Shown here piece by piece: positions 43,205 to 55,616 of a stretch of DNA of 64,000 bases (position 1 is its first letter; each line of letters opens with the position of its first letter). The notes under the pieces were generated by a model. The model worked only from the letters and a program-made list of their open reading frames with translations. It did no database searches and was not told the origin of the DNA. A program made the translations under genes and the position numbers. The DNA lies in NCBI RefSeq assembly GCF_019320115.1, contig NC_089587.1, positions 89,608,939-89,672,938 of the forward strand. Reading direction: 5' to 3'. Source of the DNA: Miscanthus floridulus (Eukaryota > Streptophyta > Magnoliopsida > Poales > Poaceae).

Positions 43205-44540
43205 TAAGCAAACCGAGTAGCCATATTCTGTCGGGTGACCAATCCGAGTGAATGTATGTCATCAACATAATATATAAGTTGAGTGACATCCCTTATCGAT
43301 CGGTTATCGCCATTAAAATTGTACTCGACCATATAAAACATGCAGGTATACTCTAAGTTTCGCTCGATCAATGCAAGCCTAGTGAGTAGTGAATCCATGC
43401 ATACAGTCAGCAAGCAAGCCTGATCAATATTTAATTTTCTATCGGCAACGCTTAGCAGTTTGTAGAACTCTTATACGTCGTCGTCGTCGTCGCGCCAAGA
43501 TGCACGGCGGGACCGTACCCGACCGACCCGGCGGACACTGGACCGGAGGGAGGCAGCTGGCCGCGCCACCGTTGCCGTTTCGGCGTTTCCCCCGCGCGCG
43601 GCCGGCCCGTCGCTGTTGTCCAGATGGATGGATCCGGCCGGCAGGAGACGGACGAGCCGGGGGGCCGCCTGGCGCAGCCCGGTGCACGTGGACCGTCCCG
43701 GCGGCGTTCGCGCGCCAGAAGGGCAAAATAGCTAGCCCACCCGCCCAATCCGGGGTCGATCCGGAGCGCGCGCGGCCTGGACGCCTGGTGGTAGTAGGCG
43801 GCGGTAGCGCGGCCCCTACCTCTCCTCCCCGTCCCTGGACGGCTGGACCAGCAGTCCAGTCGCCCGGCACCACCACATGGGTCTCTGCCATCGGAGGTGG
43901 ATCGAGGCGCGCGCGGCCGCCGGATTTGCTGCCGGTGCTGAGGCAGGCCCAGCTAGCCCCAGCCACGCCCACGGCCCACACGCCGTGGTCCGTCCCTGGT
44001 CCGTGCTCCGTGGACCTGCAGGGACACGGGGCCGGCCGGCGGGGTCTGGGCCCCCCCTCTGCGCGCCTCACGTGCGCATGGAGCCGTGGAGCGAGGCGGC
44101 CGTACGTACTCCTCCGCCGCGAATGGAAGGAAACGACGAGCGCAAGGGGACGGTAACTCCCGTCCGTTCCGCCGGAAGGAGTACGGACACCAACGGGGGA
44201 GGCGTACGGACTGCTTCTCCCTGGGACGAAAAAAAAGCCGCACGTACGTACGGTGCGTCCGGATACTGCGTATGACTGCGCCTCGTATACGTACGGGCAT
44301 GCATGTCCGTCCGTCCACCTGTACAGCTGTACGTACTGTGGTCGATCGGATGGGATCGTCGTTGTCCGAGTACGTGCCTGCGCTCTCATGATCCTCGAAT
44401 CATGCGCCATGATGTCACGGCTAGGAGCTTGACGTTTCCGGATCGGCGCGCGTCGTCTGTGTATAGACACCCCAGGTGGGGAGACGCTGCATGTTGGATT
44501 CAAATCAAATTAAAAAAACAGTAAGATACTCCTATGGTCT
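43205..44540. other. GC-rich region with overlapping ORFs, no recognised gene
   Basis: From about 43470 to 44470 the sequence is strongly GC- and CpG-rich. A 354-codon minus-strand ORF (43439-44503) and a 255-codon plus-strand ORF (43389-44156) overlap. Both encode Arg/Pro/Ala/Gly-rich low-complexity protein with no domain I know. That is expected for stop-poor GC-rich DNA, so I do not call either a gene. It resembles a grass gene's CpG-rich promoter or first exon. The left part (43205-43440) is ordinary spacer. Confidence 0.5.
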
Positions 44541-44798
44541 TAATGGCCCCTTCGGCATACCTTAAATCCGGCTTTTTCGATTTTTTTTAGCTAGTAACTT
44601 GTTCGGGAGGCCGTATCGTATCGTGGATTATTTACTGTTGGCTGGTTTGGTGTGAGAGAAAAACACTGTTCCCAGCTGGAAATTTACGATCGTTTACGAG
44701 CAAGCGAACAGGCTGTAGAACAATATTTTTCTCTCACAATATTTCAGCCAGAACAATATTTTTTAGCCAAGTTTCAGCCAGCCGAATGGGGCCATTAA
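44541..44798. mobile_element. MITE with AATGGCCCC ends, containing a second MITE
   Basis: The left end AATGGCCCCTTCGGC and right end GCCGAATGGGGCCATT are inverted repeats. Inside, 44598-44712 runs from CTTGTTCGGGAGGCC to GAGCAAGCGAACAGG, another inverted-repeat unit related to 29691-29820 and 30483. Target duplications are not certain (possibly TTA/TAA for the outer one). Confidence 0.5.
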
Positions 44799-45376
44799 TG
44801 TTCCAATTCTGCATCAAATTATAAGGTATTATATACTGTTCAATCCTATCCATGCGTACCTTTTAAACAATATATATTGCCCACAATACCCTCTTATAGC
44901 TAGGTTACCTGTTCAATGAGTAGTAAGACAGAGTAGAGTGGTCGGCGTGGTGAGTGTTTGTGTTGTGGCGAGGATGGGCGCCCTTGTAAATATTTCGAAC
45001 TCTACTTCTACCTCAACGCAATGACGCTTAAGTCTTTTGCGTATTAAAAAACAATAACTCTTACAGTTGGTAGCTAAAATCAGTGATACACATGTATGCC
45101 TTTGTAAACTATGCATTACAAGAAATTAAGCAAGTTGACAACCAAACCAACTAATTAATAAGACTAAGTTAGTCTTTTGTCAGACGTTTTATTTAGTCCT
45201 AAAATGAATCAGATACCTTGTATTCAAGACCAAGGGGTATACTCCAAGAATATGAGCTTATTAAGCTTATAGAAAGTTGAAGAAAAAAATAAAGCTGATC
45301 CAAATAACTATCCAACTTATAGCTAGTTCCTATGGAATCAATAGGTCAAATTATGCCAACTTGTTCTCTAGCTTAG
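44799..45376. other. Spacer
   Basis: AT-rich; no feature supported. It ends with CTTAG (45372-45376), the left target site of element H. Confidence 0.5.
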
Positions 45377-46439
45377 TGTCAGGTTCATAAACCCAGGGTC
45401 CCCGATGGGCCCGCTTCCTAGCAAAAGCTCGGCTCAGCAGACGACATTACAACAACGAGTGACTCCTGGGCCAGCCCAGATACCAAACGACAGGCCGAAA
45501 GAGCGATCCAGTCTCCGACCGAAAGGCCAGGCAAGGAGGGGACAACACTCGCTTTCGACTCCGACCCGCTTTTCCGACAAGGAATACATCGAACCTCTGC
45601 TTATAGCTCTTCTTCGACCGGCGCGGTCGGAGCAGACTAGGAAAGACCGACTGGGGACGCCCGCTCGGTGAGGACCCAAGAATCATGCGGAGCAGATAAG
45701 GCAAGACGCTCAAGTCAACCACAATACCGAGGACTGTACCCTGCGCACCTATAGGATAGTACCGCCAGGCCATGCCAGAAGGGTGCTTCGCAACCCTCTA
45801 GACATGTCAGAACCCAAACAGTGTTGTGGGCGCCGGCATTTGCCTTATAGTGTTGTGGGCGCTGTCATTGGTCATACCAGGCGAACACGGTAAAGCCTGC
45901 CACACGCGTCTGACATAAACAGTATTATGGGCGCCGACGACCGTCTTGTACCCGACAACATGGGCAACAAGACTTAGTAAAACACGAGCACACTCTCTCT
46001 CACACTTGTAAGACCATCCCCTTCACCTATAAAAGCGGATGCGCTCTCTCCCAACAGGGGACGGTCATTCTGACTCTCTCTCTGCTAAGCTTTAGATATT
46101 ATGAGCACTCGAACAGCTCTATGGCTCAAGAACTCTAAAGCTACATAGAACATACATTCCAATACTTAGCGCATGTAGGAGCTCCCGTCACTCTTAGCCC
46201 TTCGGTCCAGAGCCCGATCGGACCTTAACACCCCCTTCTTATTCCCACTCATTTGTAACCCCACAGCAAACTTCGAGCACCTGGGCTCAGGAATAAAGTC
46301 ACCGACCGACTAGAACTAGACGTAGGGCACGTTGCCTGAACCAGTATAAACCCTGTGTCATTGAGTGCTAGGCCACATCCGATCACAACGTATGGTAAAA
46401 CTACAAATATTTACTTATTGATCACTTTTCACACCGACA
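45377..46439 (+). repeat. 5' LTR of element H (1063 bp)
   Basis: It begins TGTCAGGTTC and ends CACACCGACA. A TATA box CTATAAAAG lies at 46027-46035. The PBS follows directly. The partner LTR is outside the window. Confidence 0.82.
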
Positions 46440-46440
46440 G

Positions 46441-46458
46441 TTGGCGCCGTTCGTGGGA
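46441..46458 (+). other. Primer-binding site of element H
   Basis: TTGGCGCCGTTCGTGGGA begins one base after the LTR end, a PBS form frequent in grass gypsy elements. Confidence 0.75.
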
Positions 46459-46851
46459 AAAATGTCGTTTGTTCATGCTTTTGGTCATCGGATGGCCCAC
46501 ATTTCCGCCATCTTTGGCATGATGGCCTCAAGCGATACGATTCACTTTGGCTCATTGGAATTTCCCACGCTCCCATGCTATTGCCATGTGGGTTCCTCTC
46601 ATCTTCGAGCCGTTATAGACCTTCCTCTTTGGAAGCCTAGACTTCGTTGTCGACCAGCTCGGCGTGCTTGTCCCGGCGTCGTCGGAGGAGGAGCGCCCTC
46701 CGTCGGCTTTGGGCCACCCAATGGCCTCAACGATGAGACACCTACACTTCGCTCCGAGCCCACACTGGGCTCAAACCCCACTGTGAGTAACGTACATATT
46801 ATTCTTTACTCACTATTTAATATCTTCCGCTGACTCTTCAAACGGACCCCG

Positions 46852-48567
46852 TTGTCCCTACCGCAACGGTTGTGCGACCTGTTCCCCTATGACCTCGTGT
46901 CCCCTACGGATGCATATGCATGGGGGCACCGAAAGATGCTGACACTGCCCCCTCTCATGTTTGAATTCATGGGGATGGCGGGCTACGCTCTCGCCTCTTT
47001 CTACAACCTCATGGATGATGAGGTTGAAAGCGATTGCTCCAACATCGGCGACGTCATGGCACCTAGCCACCCTCTGTCCTGGGAGTGCGCTATGGCGGAC
47101 GCTCTAGGACAACCGCTGGTGGTAGCAGACTCTCTACAGACTCACACCCCTCTGGACCCTCCTATGGAGGCCCTTGTGCGTGCATAGGTGCACGGCGAGG
47201 AGTTACGACAAAGGCGGCAGATCCAGCCACCTCCTATGCCCGCGCGCTCAGCGCAGCACGCTACGGCACATGCGGGTAACTCGGCAAGCGATGCCCGGGG
47301 TCATGCCCGTCAGGTCCAGCGCAACATCTTGGATGGAGGAAATGATACCCCACAGTTTGCTCGGGCTAGCCAGAACATCACCGCTGCGGCGATGCTTCTG
47401 CGTGGCCTTCTAGAACCTGTCGACCCCTAGGAGTAGGTGATCCACCTGAACCTCTGGGCACTGGTGGAAACCGCCGCCGTTCAACAGGTGGAGAGCTCTA
47501 CGTCGCGACATCGGCTCGCGGCCTCTTTCTCAACAAGGGGAATGGGGGTGCACTAGTCTAATCGCTCCATCCGCTCACCACTATAGTCGCTAGGTGTAGA
47601 ACAGGAGCTCGTAGCTGCACCATGGCCTAACCCAGTGTCCGCTCCACACCGACCACCTATGCGTGAATGGCTCGGACTGAGCCATGACGCTCGCAGTGTC
47701 ATCAACAATCAGCATCAAGCCCGACGTGATGATGACGTCCATCAAGGGGTGGTGAAAGCAGGCGGCACAGGCCCTAACCGAGCCATCGAGGGGAGTGAGG
47801 AAACGCACCCTAGGCATGGTCACCGACCAGACGACTGAAGTCCTAGCCCAGACAGCCCGAGACCATGGGCCTTTTGCCGTCGCTTCTAGAAAGCGCCGTT
47901 CCAACAGCACTTCCAACCACCTACCAACATCGCCAAATACACTGGGGAAACAAATCCCGATATATGGCTCGAAGACTTCTGGCTCGCCTACCAAGCCAGA
48001 GGAGTGGATGATGACCACTTCATTATTCAATACCTCCCCATCTGTGTAGGGGAGCATGTTCAAGCATGGCTCGAATTCCTCCCGTCTGACAACATCCACG
48101 ACTGGGCGGATCTCGAGAGGATCTTCATCGGGAATTTCTAGGGGACGTATGTCTATCCTAGGAATTCTTGGGACCTCAAGAGCTACCAGCAGGAGCCTAA
48201 TGAGTCCCTGTAGGATTACATCCATAGGTTCTCAAAACGATGCAACTCCCTTTCTGGTGTGGTTGACGCGGACGTTATCAGCATGTTCCTCTCTAAGACA
48301 ACTTGTGAGTCCTTTATCCACAAGCTTGACTATCTGAAGCCTCATACCACCCGTGACTTGCTCAACATCGCCATGAACCATGCCTTTGGTGAGGAGGCAG
48401 TTGGAGCGATCTTTAGCGGAGGCCAGGACAAGGGCAAGGCTAAGCGTGAGGACCAAGACGAGGGCCCCTCCATGCAAAGGGGCAAAAAGAACAAGAAGGA
48501 TCGGCGCCGATCGACCAACTCTGCTTTGGTCTCCGTTGCCAATCGTGCGGGCAAGCAGCCCCAATAG
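46852..48567 (+). pseudogene. Gag of element H
   Basis: One plus-strand frame can be read from about 46852 to 48567 without a frameshift, interrupted by stops, several of them TAG. The particle-forming core lies near 47907-48330: NIAKYTGETNPDIWLEDFWL, VDDDHFIIQYLPICVGEHVQ and SDNIHDWADLERIFIGNF. Then come VVDADVISMFLSKTTCESF and a Lys/Arg-rich tail (48420-48550). A small upstream leader ORF (ATG 46462 to 46833) equals the one at 12540-12749 in element A. Its role is unknown. Confidence 0.75.
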
Positions 48568-49580
48568 AGTCAGCCCGACCACTTCAATAAGCTCATGGAG
48601 AGCCCTTGCACCAACCATGCCTACCCCGTCTAGCACCTCTACAAGGACTATGAACTCCTTAAGCGCTTTCTACGACAGGTCGATGGGCCGAAGGAAGGAA
48701 AGGGCAAGGAGGCAGCGGCCACAAAAGGAGGCACGGTAGGCAAGGATGATGATGACTTTATCAACCCCGAGGAATGCCTCATGATCTTTGGAGGATCCGA
48801 TGCCATCTACTCCAAGCGCCAACACAAGGTGTGCTATAAAGAGGCATGTGTCGCTGAAACGGTCGTCCCCTCTTTTCTTAGCTGGTTAGAATCTCTGATC
48901 ACTTTTGATTAGAGGGACTATCCTTCCCACGTCGTCAGACCGGGTCGCTACCCGCTCGTTGTTGACCTCATTGTCCGCAAGAAGCGCCTCACCAAGGTGC
49001 TGATGGACGGAGGAAGTGGCCTCAACATTCTCTACGTTGCCACCCTAATGCCATGTGCATCCCCCGGTCGAAGCTCCACCCAGTGAGCTCCCCCTTCCAT
49101 GGCTTGATCCTAGGGACGTAGGCATACCCACTTGGGCAAATAGACCCACCCGTCATGTTTGGCGACTGAGCCAACTTCTACTCGGAGGTCCTTACCTTTG
49201 AGGTGGTGGACTTACCAGGGTCCTACCACGCCATCTTGGGGTGGCCTTTCTACACCAAGTTCATGGCGATCCGCAACTACACCTACCTCTACTCGAAGAT
49301 GCCAGGACCGAATGGCATCATCACTATGGGTAGCACCTTTTCACATGCCTACACATGCGACCACAAGCATTACGAGCTCGCCACTACCATCATCAACTCT
49401 ACCGAGTTCCCTCAGCTCGAAAATCCATCGACTCTAGCAGTCCTAGACTACCACAAGCCAACCTCCTCGACTGCCATCCACCCAATCAAGGAAACTAAGG
49501 CGGTAGAAATCGACCCCACTAACCCAACCAAGATGGTGTGGATCGGGCCAAGCTCCCGGCCAAATAGGAATGCGAGCTAG
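48568..49580 (+). pseudogene. Protease region of element H
   Basis: Continues in frame from gag past a TAG (48565-48567). HLYKDYELLKRFLRQVDGP is followed by ECLMIFGGSDAIYSKRQHK, RPGRYPLVVDLIV and the aspartic protease active site LMDGGSGLNILY (Asp codon 49006-49008). A one-base loss near 49050 shifts the frame. 49203-49580 then gives the rest: LPGSYHAILGWPFYTKFMA and YSKMPGPNGIITMGSTF. The protease would process Gag-Pol. The frameshift breaks it. Confidence 0.8.
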
Positions 49581-50455
49581 CCGACTTTCTTTGCACCAAT
49601 CATGATGTCTTCGTATGGAAACCTTCTGACATGCTGGGCATACCGTGAGAGGTCACCAAGCACGCATTATGCCTCATCCTAGGCTCAAAGCCCACCAAGC
49701 AACGCCTGTGTCGCTTTGATGACGAGAGGCGCAGGGCCATAGGTGAGGAGATCGCCAAACTCTGGGCAGCTAGGTTCATTAAGGAGGTATACCACTCCAA
49801 CTGGCTAGCCAATCATGTTCTTATTAAAAAGAAGACCGAGAAATGGAGAATGTGTGTTGATTATACTAGCCTCAACAAGGCGTGTCCAAAGGACCATTTT
49901 CTTTGCCACACATAGACAAGATAGTCGACTCCACCTCAGGATGTGAAATCCTCTCCTTTCTGGATGCCTACTCAGGCTACACCAGATCATGATGAAAGAG
50001 TCCGACCAGCTCGCAACTTCATTCATCACCCCGTATGGTTCGTATTGCTTCGTAACCATGCCTTTCGGTCTAAAGAACACTAGCGCCACCTATCAATGGT
50101 GCATGCAGCAATGCTTCGCCGACCAAATCGACCTGCTCAACCAGCCTAACCAAGTTGAGCGGTCAAGACCAATAATCGCTGTCTATGTAGATGACATAGT
50201 AGTCAAAACGGTTCAAGCTTGTGACCTGATCGTGAACTTGCCCACAACATTTGCGAACCTCCATGATGACTCAGAGTTGGTCGTCAACCAAGTCATGAAG
50301 GAGTCCTCTTGTAGAAGCCCCCTCATAGCAGCATACTGCCAGGAGGTGCGCAAGCTCGAGGACAAATTCTAGAGGATCGAACTACATCATGTCCCCTAAA
50401 AGGACAACAATGCCGCTGATTTTCTCGCAAAATTGGCTGCCAGGGGGTTCCGTCT
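49581..50455 (+). pseudogene. Reverse transcriptase fused in frame to a truncated RNase H (element H)
   Basis: RT starts near 49640 (KPTKQRLCRFDDERR, EKWRMCVDYTSLNKACPKD) and passes a frameshift near 49900-49990. It then continues as an open frame 49989-50372 with KESDQLATSFITPYGSYCFV, FGLKNTSATYQWCM and an intact YVDD (50184-50195). About 25 codons later, at about 50259-50273, RT passes without a stop into DSELVVNQVMKESSC, which belongs to the middle of the second RNase H domain. The RT thumb, the first RNase H and the front of the second RNase H are missing: about 0.9 kb compared with element A. Catalytic RNase H residues upstream of this point are gone. Confidence 0.82.
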
Positions 50456-50689
50456 CTAGATGGGGTCTTCATCAATGACCTTCATGAGCCGTCTACCCGC
50501 ATCCTAGAAGGTCTAATCAAGACACACTCTGGCATTGGTGCCTCCATGACGACATCGCCCACCGACATCGTTGTGGTAGCACTCGATAAAGTTGACTGGA
50601 GAGCACCGCTACTCGCCTACCTCCTCAAGGAATTCTCCACTAGAAAGGACTAAAGCACGACGAATCGCTTTATGCACCAAGACGTTCAT

Positions 50690-51826
50690 CACATTCGGTA
50701 ACAAACTTTACAAGCGAAGTCCGTTGGGAGTACTCATGAAGTGCATCCCTACCGACCAAGGGAAACTACTCCTCCTTGAGGTCCATGCGGAATCTACGGA
50801 CATCACATGGCCTAAGGTCGCTGGTCAGAAAAGCCTTTATCAAGGTCTTTATTAGCCCACTTCGCTGCGAGATGCAGAGGAGGTCGTTTGCATGTGTGAG
50901 GAATGCTAGTTCTATGCTCGGCAAACTCTTTTGCCGACGTAGGGGCTTCAAACCATCCCCATCACCTGCCCATTCACGGTCTATGGCCTCGACATGGTCA
51001 GACCCTTCAAAAAGGGCTTGGGTGGCTTCACTCACCTACTCGTAGCAGTTGACAAATTCACCAAGTGGATAGAGGCAAAGCCCATCACCAACATTTGCTC
51101 GAAAGAGGCGGTGAAGTTCTTTCTTGACATCATCTATCATTTTGGTGTTCCTAACTGTATTATCACTGACCACAGAACTAACTTCACCGGGAAGAAGTTC
51201 CTAGACTTCTATGATGGATATGGCATTAGGATCGACTAGGCCTCGGTCGAACATCCACATACTAATGGTCAGGTCGAACAGGCCAATGGCATGGTCCTCT
51301 AAGGAATTAAGCCACACATCTTTGACTAACTCAATAAGTATGTCGGGCGATGGGTTACAGAGGTCTCAGCGATCCTCTAGAGCCTAAGACTGACCCCAAA
51401 CCAATCCATAGGGTTCACACCTTTCTTCCTGGCCTATGGAGCTAAAGCAGTGTTGCCCTTCGACCTTGACCACGGCGCCCTAAGAGTGAAGGCCTTCGAC
51501 TAAGACCAAGCCGTGGAGGCTCAGCAGGACACAGTTGACCTGCTCAAGGAGGCTCACGAGACGACCATCATCCGCTCTGCTCTCTACTAGCAAACTCTCT
51601 ATAGGTACCATGAAAGAAAAATCAGAGGGAGGATCCTCGAGGTCAGAGACCTCGTGCTCTGAAGAACCCAATCAACCAAGGAGAAACATAAACTCTCTCC
51701 ACCATGGGAAGGACCCTATATGGTGACCGAGGTGATCTAACTGGGCACCTACCGACTAAAGGATGACAACGGTAATGTTCTCATCAACACATGGAACATT
51801 GAACAGTTAAGTCATTTCTTCCCCTA
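50690..51826 (+). pseudogene. Integrase of element H
   Basis: The zinc-binding region is seen at about 50750-50940 (LLLEVHA, CMCEEC in shifted frames). The catalytic core at about 50975-51300 shows YGLDMVRPFKKGLGGFTHLL (first Asp), FGVPNCIITDHRTNFTG (second Asp retained) and NGQVEQANGMVL (Glu). The C-terminal part has SIGFTPFFLAYGAKAVLPF and, after another frame change, PPWEGPYMVTEVI and NVLINTWNIEQLSHFFP ending at 51824-51826. Internal stops (TAG, TAA) are frequent. It would integrate the DNA copy. Inactive in this copy. Confidence 0.82.
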
Positions 51827-52330
51827 AAACTTGGTCTTATTGCTTTCTTTCATTCAATGTTTGCTCCTACAAGCACCCTAGCCCAAACACTCTTGGCCTG
51901 GGTTGCCCGGGGGCTCCACAAGGGTGCGATATCACCCCTCTTTTTTACTATCATATAGTAACACTTTTCACCCAAACAAAAGGGTAGTCCATTCCTTTAA
52001 TTATCCTACGTAACTTATGTTTTAAACTCCCAACCGATCACACCCCGCCATGATCTATGGTTATGAGCAGCTGAGCTCATGGGCCACACCCGGGTTCTTA
52101 AGGTTGTATCCTATGGGTCAAATGGGTAGGTGCAAAAAAGAAAGGATAAAAAAACAAAGCTATGCTAGGGTAAAAACAAGGACGGATGGGACAAGCTTCC
52201 CCTTACAAGTGATTCCATCACAAAACAAAATTGAAGTATTCACGAATATACTGACTGCTTCTACTCTAAATTCCATTATGGTCGCCCAGCGGCATCGGCT
52301 GATGGCACGATCGATGAGGATAAGGGTTGC
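51827..52330. other. Non-coding spacer after integrase of element H
   Basis: No supported reading frame. It separates pol from the end of the minus-strand ORF. Confidence 0.4.
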
Positions 52331-54169
52331 TCGCTTTTCAATGGGACGACGTTCGTCTTGGTCGGAGGCTGGACGACACTTGCTTCTAACCTGGTCTCCA
52401 CTCCATCCATAGGCTAGATGATATCTTCCTGGCACACACCTTCAGCCATGCTTGAATGGTGAGCCTCCATCACTCACTGTGCGGAGACTTGCTCGGCAAA
52501 CATCTATGCATATGGCACCAAGCTCTCCCCAAGTGCATGGATTGCATCTGCGCTCTACCCGTTGGTGTACCCTCTGCAGATGGCAGCGAAGTCCAGGTCC
52601 AGGTGGTGCATCGCCACTGAGGTCAGCACCCTCAACGTCCCATAGAATATGTCATCGGAGATGAGTGCCCGAACTTCATTCAGGATCTCCACCAGCTAGA
52701 TGTTAGGCATACTGGTGGTCGGTCCTGACCCGAACAGCTCGAAAACGACCACCTGGGCAATGTTACGAATCTGGTCGAGCTCCCCCTCGAGAGCACGTCA
52801 CTCTTCAAGGGACTTGGCTAGCGCCGCCATGCTCCAACCGATTGTTGTCTTGGCTATCTTCAGCTCTCGCTCCAGAGAACCAATTTTTCCACCTAGTTCT
52901 AGAAAAAGGACGACAAGTTCAGAAGCAAAAGAAAGGAAAAACTAAGGCATCAACCAAAGGCAAAACAGATACATACCAATGTGGGTGCTTTCAAGGATGG
53001 AGAGTCATTCCTCTTGCTGGGTCACCTTCTCGAGCAGTCAAGCGTTCAACTCCTCCGGCCCAAGCACCTGCCCCTAGAGCATGAGCACTTCTTGATCAGC
53101 CTTTAATTGGGCCCTCCGCTCCATCTCCAGAGCCTCCAAGGACTTCTAAAGCACTGCCTTGGTCTCCGCTAGGTGGACCTTCGCTGTGTCGAGTCCCCAT
53201 TTGGTAGTAGTCACCTGTTCTAATGTGAGTAGTTCCGCCGCCTGCGCTCCCGTCACCTCAGCCGCCCGGTCTTAGGACTCATGGTGGGTGGATTCCAGCT
53301 GGCATTGAGGCTCGTCAACCCATCACGACATCATAGCTTCCCACCCCATCCGACCATGTTCCTACCAAAGGAAACATGACTTATGGATTGACATCGCCTC
53401 TAAATCTTATAAAACGAGAAGCCAACATGCTGAAACAACCTATGAAAGACCATGGAGTCAAGGACAAATGCTAAACATGTAGAAAGCTTACCTCTGTGAT
53501 GCATGGCAGGTTGGCTGTAACTGCCCGATGGACGAGCTCAACCCGCTCTAAGGCCTCCTTGAGCCTCGCCTTGGTTTGGGTGAGATCAGACTCCATCAAC
53601 AGTTCTCTCTCCTCAAGAAAATGCTAGAGCCCCACCCCCTGCTCATCACGAAGGACGAATCGAGCCTTCCTTGGGTCGCTAGGGTAGGGTCACACTAGCT
53701 CGCGGGTCGCCCCCAACCCACTAGAAGATCTAGCTATGGCAATATCGTGCGATGACCAAATCATCACCAACTCCTACGATGGTGGGATGGCTGGCGGCTC
53801 TACCCTAGTGCCTGCCTTGCCAAAGTAGGGGATCTCCACTATCTAGACTCTGTGGTTCACCGGCGGATGTTCTACCTTTGGTCTGGCCACATCTCCTCCT
53901 AACCCCTCCAGCTCTAACCAGGAGGGTGAGCCATGTGTTCCTCCACCAGGCGAGGCAGGGAGCCCAGTTTCCCTCATCTCTTCTGCCATAGCTGTTGGGG
54001 GAGGGATCGCAAGGGTCACCTCCGACCCAACATCTGTTGTCACCACGGGGTTTGCTGCCATCACCGCCGTGCTCGTGACTGATTAGGAAGACGCAACCCT
54101 TAGGAGGGAAGGTCACACCACCGCTAATCTACTTTCCCCACCGCTCGTCACAACTCACTACACGTTGGG
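52330..54169 (-). pseudogene. Antisense ORF of element H, C-terminal part
   Basis: Minus-strand reading shows a helical, Glu/Ala/Leu-rich protein (SMAALAKSLEE, GELDQIRNIAQVVVFELFG) followed by NEVRALISDDIFYGTLRVL, TSVAMHHLDLDFAAICRGYT and ADAIHALGESLVPYA. This is the type of C-terminus I know from antisense ORFs of grass gypsy elements. It runs towards pol and lies opposite to the element's own genes. The N-terminal part is at 61393-62720, on the far side of chromovirus I. Several TAG stops are present. Function is unknown; low-complexity coiled coil dominates. Confidence 0.6.
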
Positions 54170-54483
54170 TGATGAGGACATCACTTCTTCAAAGATACCC
54201 GATGATCCTCCAACCGTCATGCAAGGTCCAATGACCTAGGCTCGAAAGCGACAACTCAATTTAGAGGTGAGCTCATTCTTAAGTGATACTTTCCATACTT
54301 TTGAGAATAGACTACTACCTAATGATGTCAACCTGGTCCGTGACTTGGTTGATAACCAGAGAAGCTGTGGTGCTAAGATTGCAGGGTTCGATCTTTCGAT
54401 CTGAAGCCGGATCGGTGTGTCATTCTCCACCACAACGATAGTTACCATCACCTAATGGAAGATCGGGATCCCTGTCTCCATTA
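54170..54483 (+). repeat. 5' LTR of element I with a 605-bp internal deletion
   Basis: It aligns to 60317-60475 and then directly to 61081-61235 of the right LTR. The missing 605 bp equals exactly the length difference (919 minus 314). GT at the junction is shared by both sides. The deleted part includes the only TATA-like sequence I see in the right LTR (TTTATAATC near 60889). Confidence 0.88.
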
Positions 54484-54485
54484 AG

Positions 54486-54498
54486 TGGTAATCAGAGC
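54486..54498 (+). other. Primer-binding site of element I
   Basis: TGGTAATCAGAGC differs from the tRNA-Met site TGGTATCAGAGC by one inserted A, two bases after the LTR end. Confidence 0.7.
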
Positions 54499-55616
54499 TA
54501 AGGTATACCATCAGGTTCACATTTATTCCCTAGTTTAAGTGTTTCGCATTCGTCCCATAGTCCAGTGTCATACTCATTTTTTTCTGTCCTAGAACCTTCC
54601 GCGCCATAGCCTTTGCATATTTCAGTTTTAGAGTTCGTCATATTGAGTTTGTGTCTGGGTCGAGGTCTTGTTGCTGCTTAGGTCATGTTAGAGTCTAGTT
54701 CGTGTGTTTTCCCCCATCGTTTCCATCAAATCTTTGCTGTTGTGACCAATTTTGCGTATATTATTCCCGTTTTATCCTCTAATTCAGAGCTAATTCTTAA
54801 AACTGGTCTAGTTTTCATATATGGACTCCGATTTCGATGTTCCATGTATCAAAATTGATCAGAAAAAAAATTTAGATTGGTCAAAAAGTGGTCACAAGAT
54901 CCTCTTTTCGTGGTCACAAGGGTTTTGTCGATTTTGAGCAAGTTTTTTGAAAATTCCACAGGCCACGTCTTTCACTTGTTTCAGCTTATATTTTCTGTGG
55001 TTACTTCTTTTGTGCTCCTAAGTAAAGGAAAAATATCAAAAAAATAAAATGAAAAAGTCAAATTTCCTAAAAAAACAACGACAGCCCAAAAAATAGAAAA
55101 AAAGAGAGAGGCAAAAGAGGAACAATATTTAGAGGAGCACATAGAGAAGACCAAAGTGAGTTGTGTTAGCATGTGCTATCTGGTTCCTTGTTTGTGTTGT
55201 TGTTTCCATCCACCATACTTGTTTTTCATACACCTGTCACCTTGCTATCCGCCATACTTTTGTCACACACCTGGTACTTAGAACATTTTAGACCAGCAAC
55301 AAGAACAAGTACTTTGGACTATAATTCAGCATTACTTTCTGTTATTGACTTGTGTGCCAGATATACATATTACTCTTTGTGTGCCTTCCAAGCTCCACAA
55401 ACTCTTTAGATTAGTACAGACAAAGGGCCTTGCAATCTCGGTACCACTGCCTCATAGGTATCATGAACTAGCCGTTGGTTGTACCACCCACTGCTTGTGT
55501 TGGTAAGAACTTTGTAAGAGCTTGGTAAGACGCTTCCACTTGCTGTGAAAAGTGACACCACTACAACCATGTAGTCATTTGGTAGGGATAACTTTCACCT
55601 ATTTGTTCCTGTTTTT
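54499..55616. other. 5' leader of element I
   Basis: Non-coding sequence of 1.1 kb between PBS and gag start. It is AT-rich in the middle, including A-rich 55020-55110. No gene seen. Confidence 0.5.

Noticed and set aside
43389..44503. Long overlapping ORFs (255 and 354 codons) as a host gene
   Set aside because: Both strands are open because the DNA is GC-rich; the products are low-complexity with no family resemblance.
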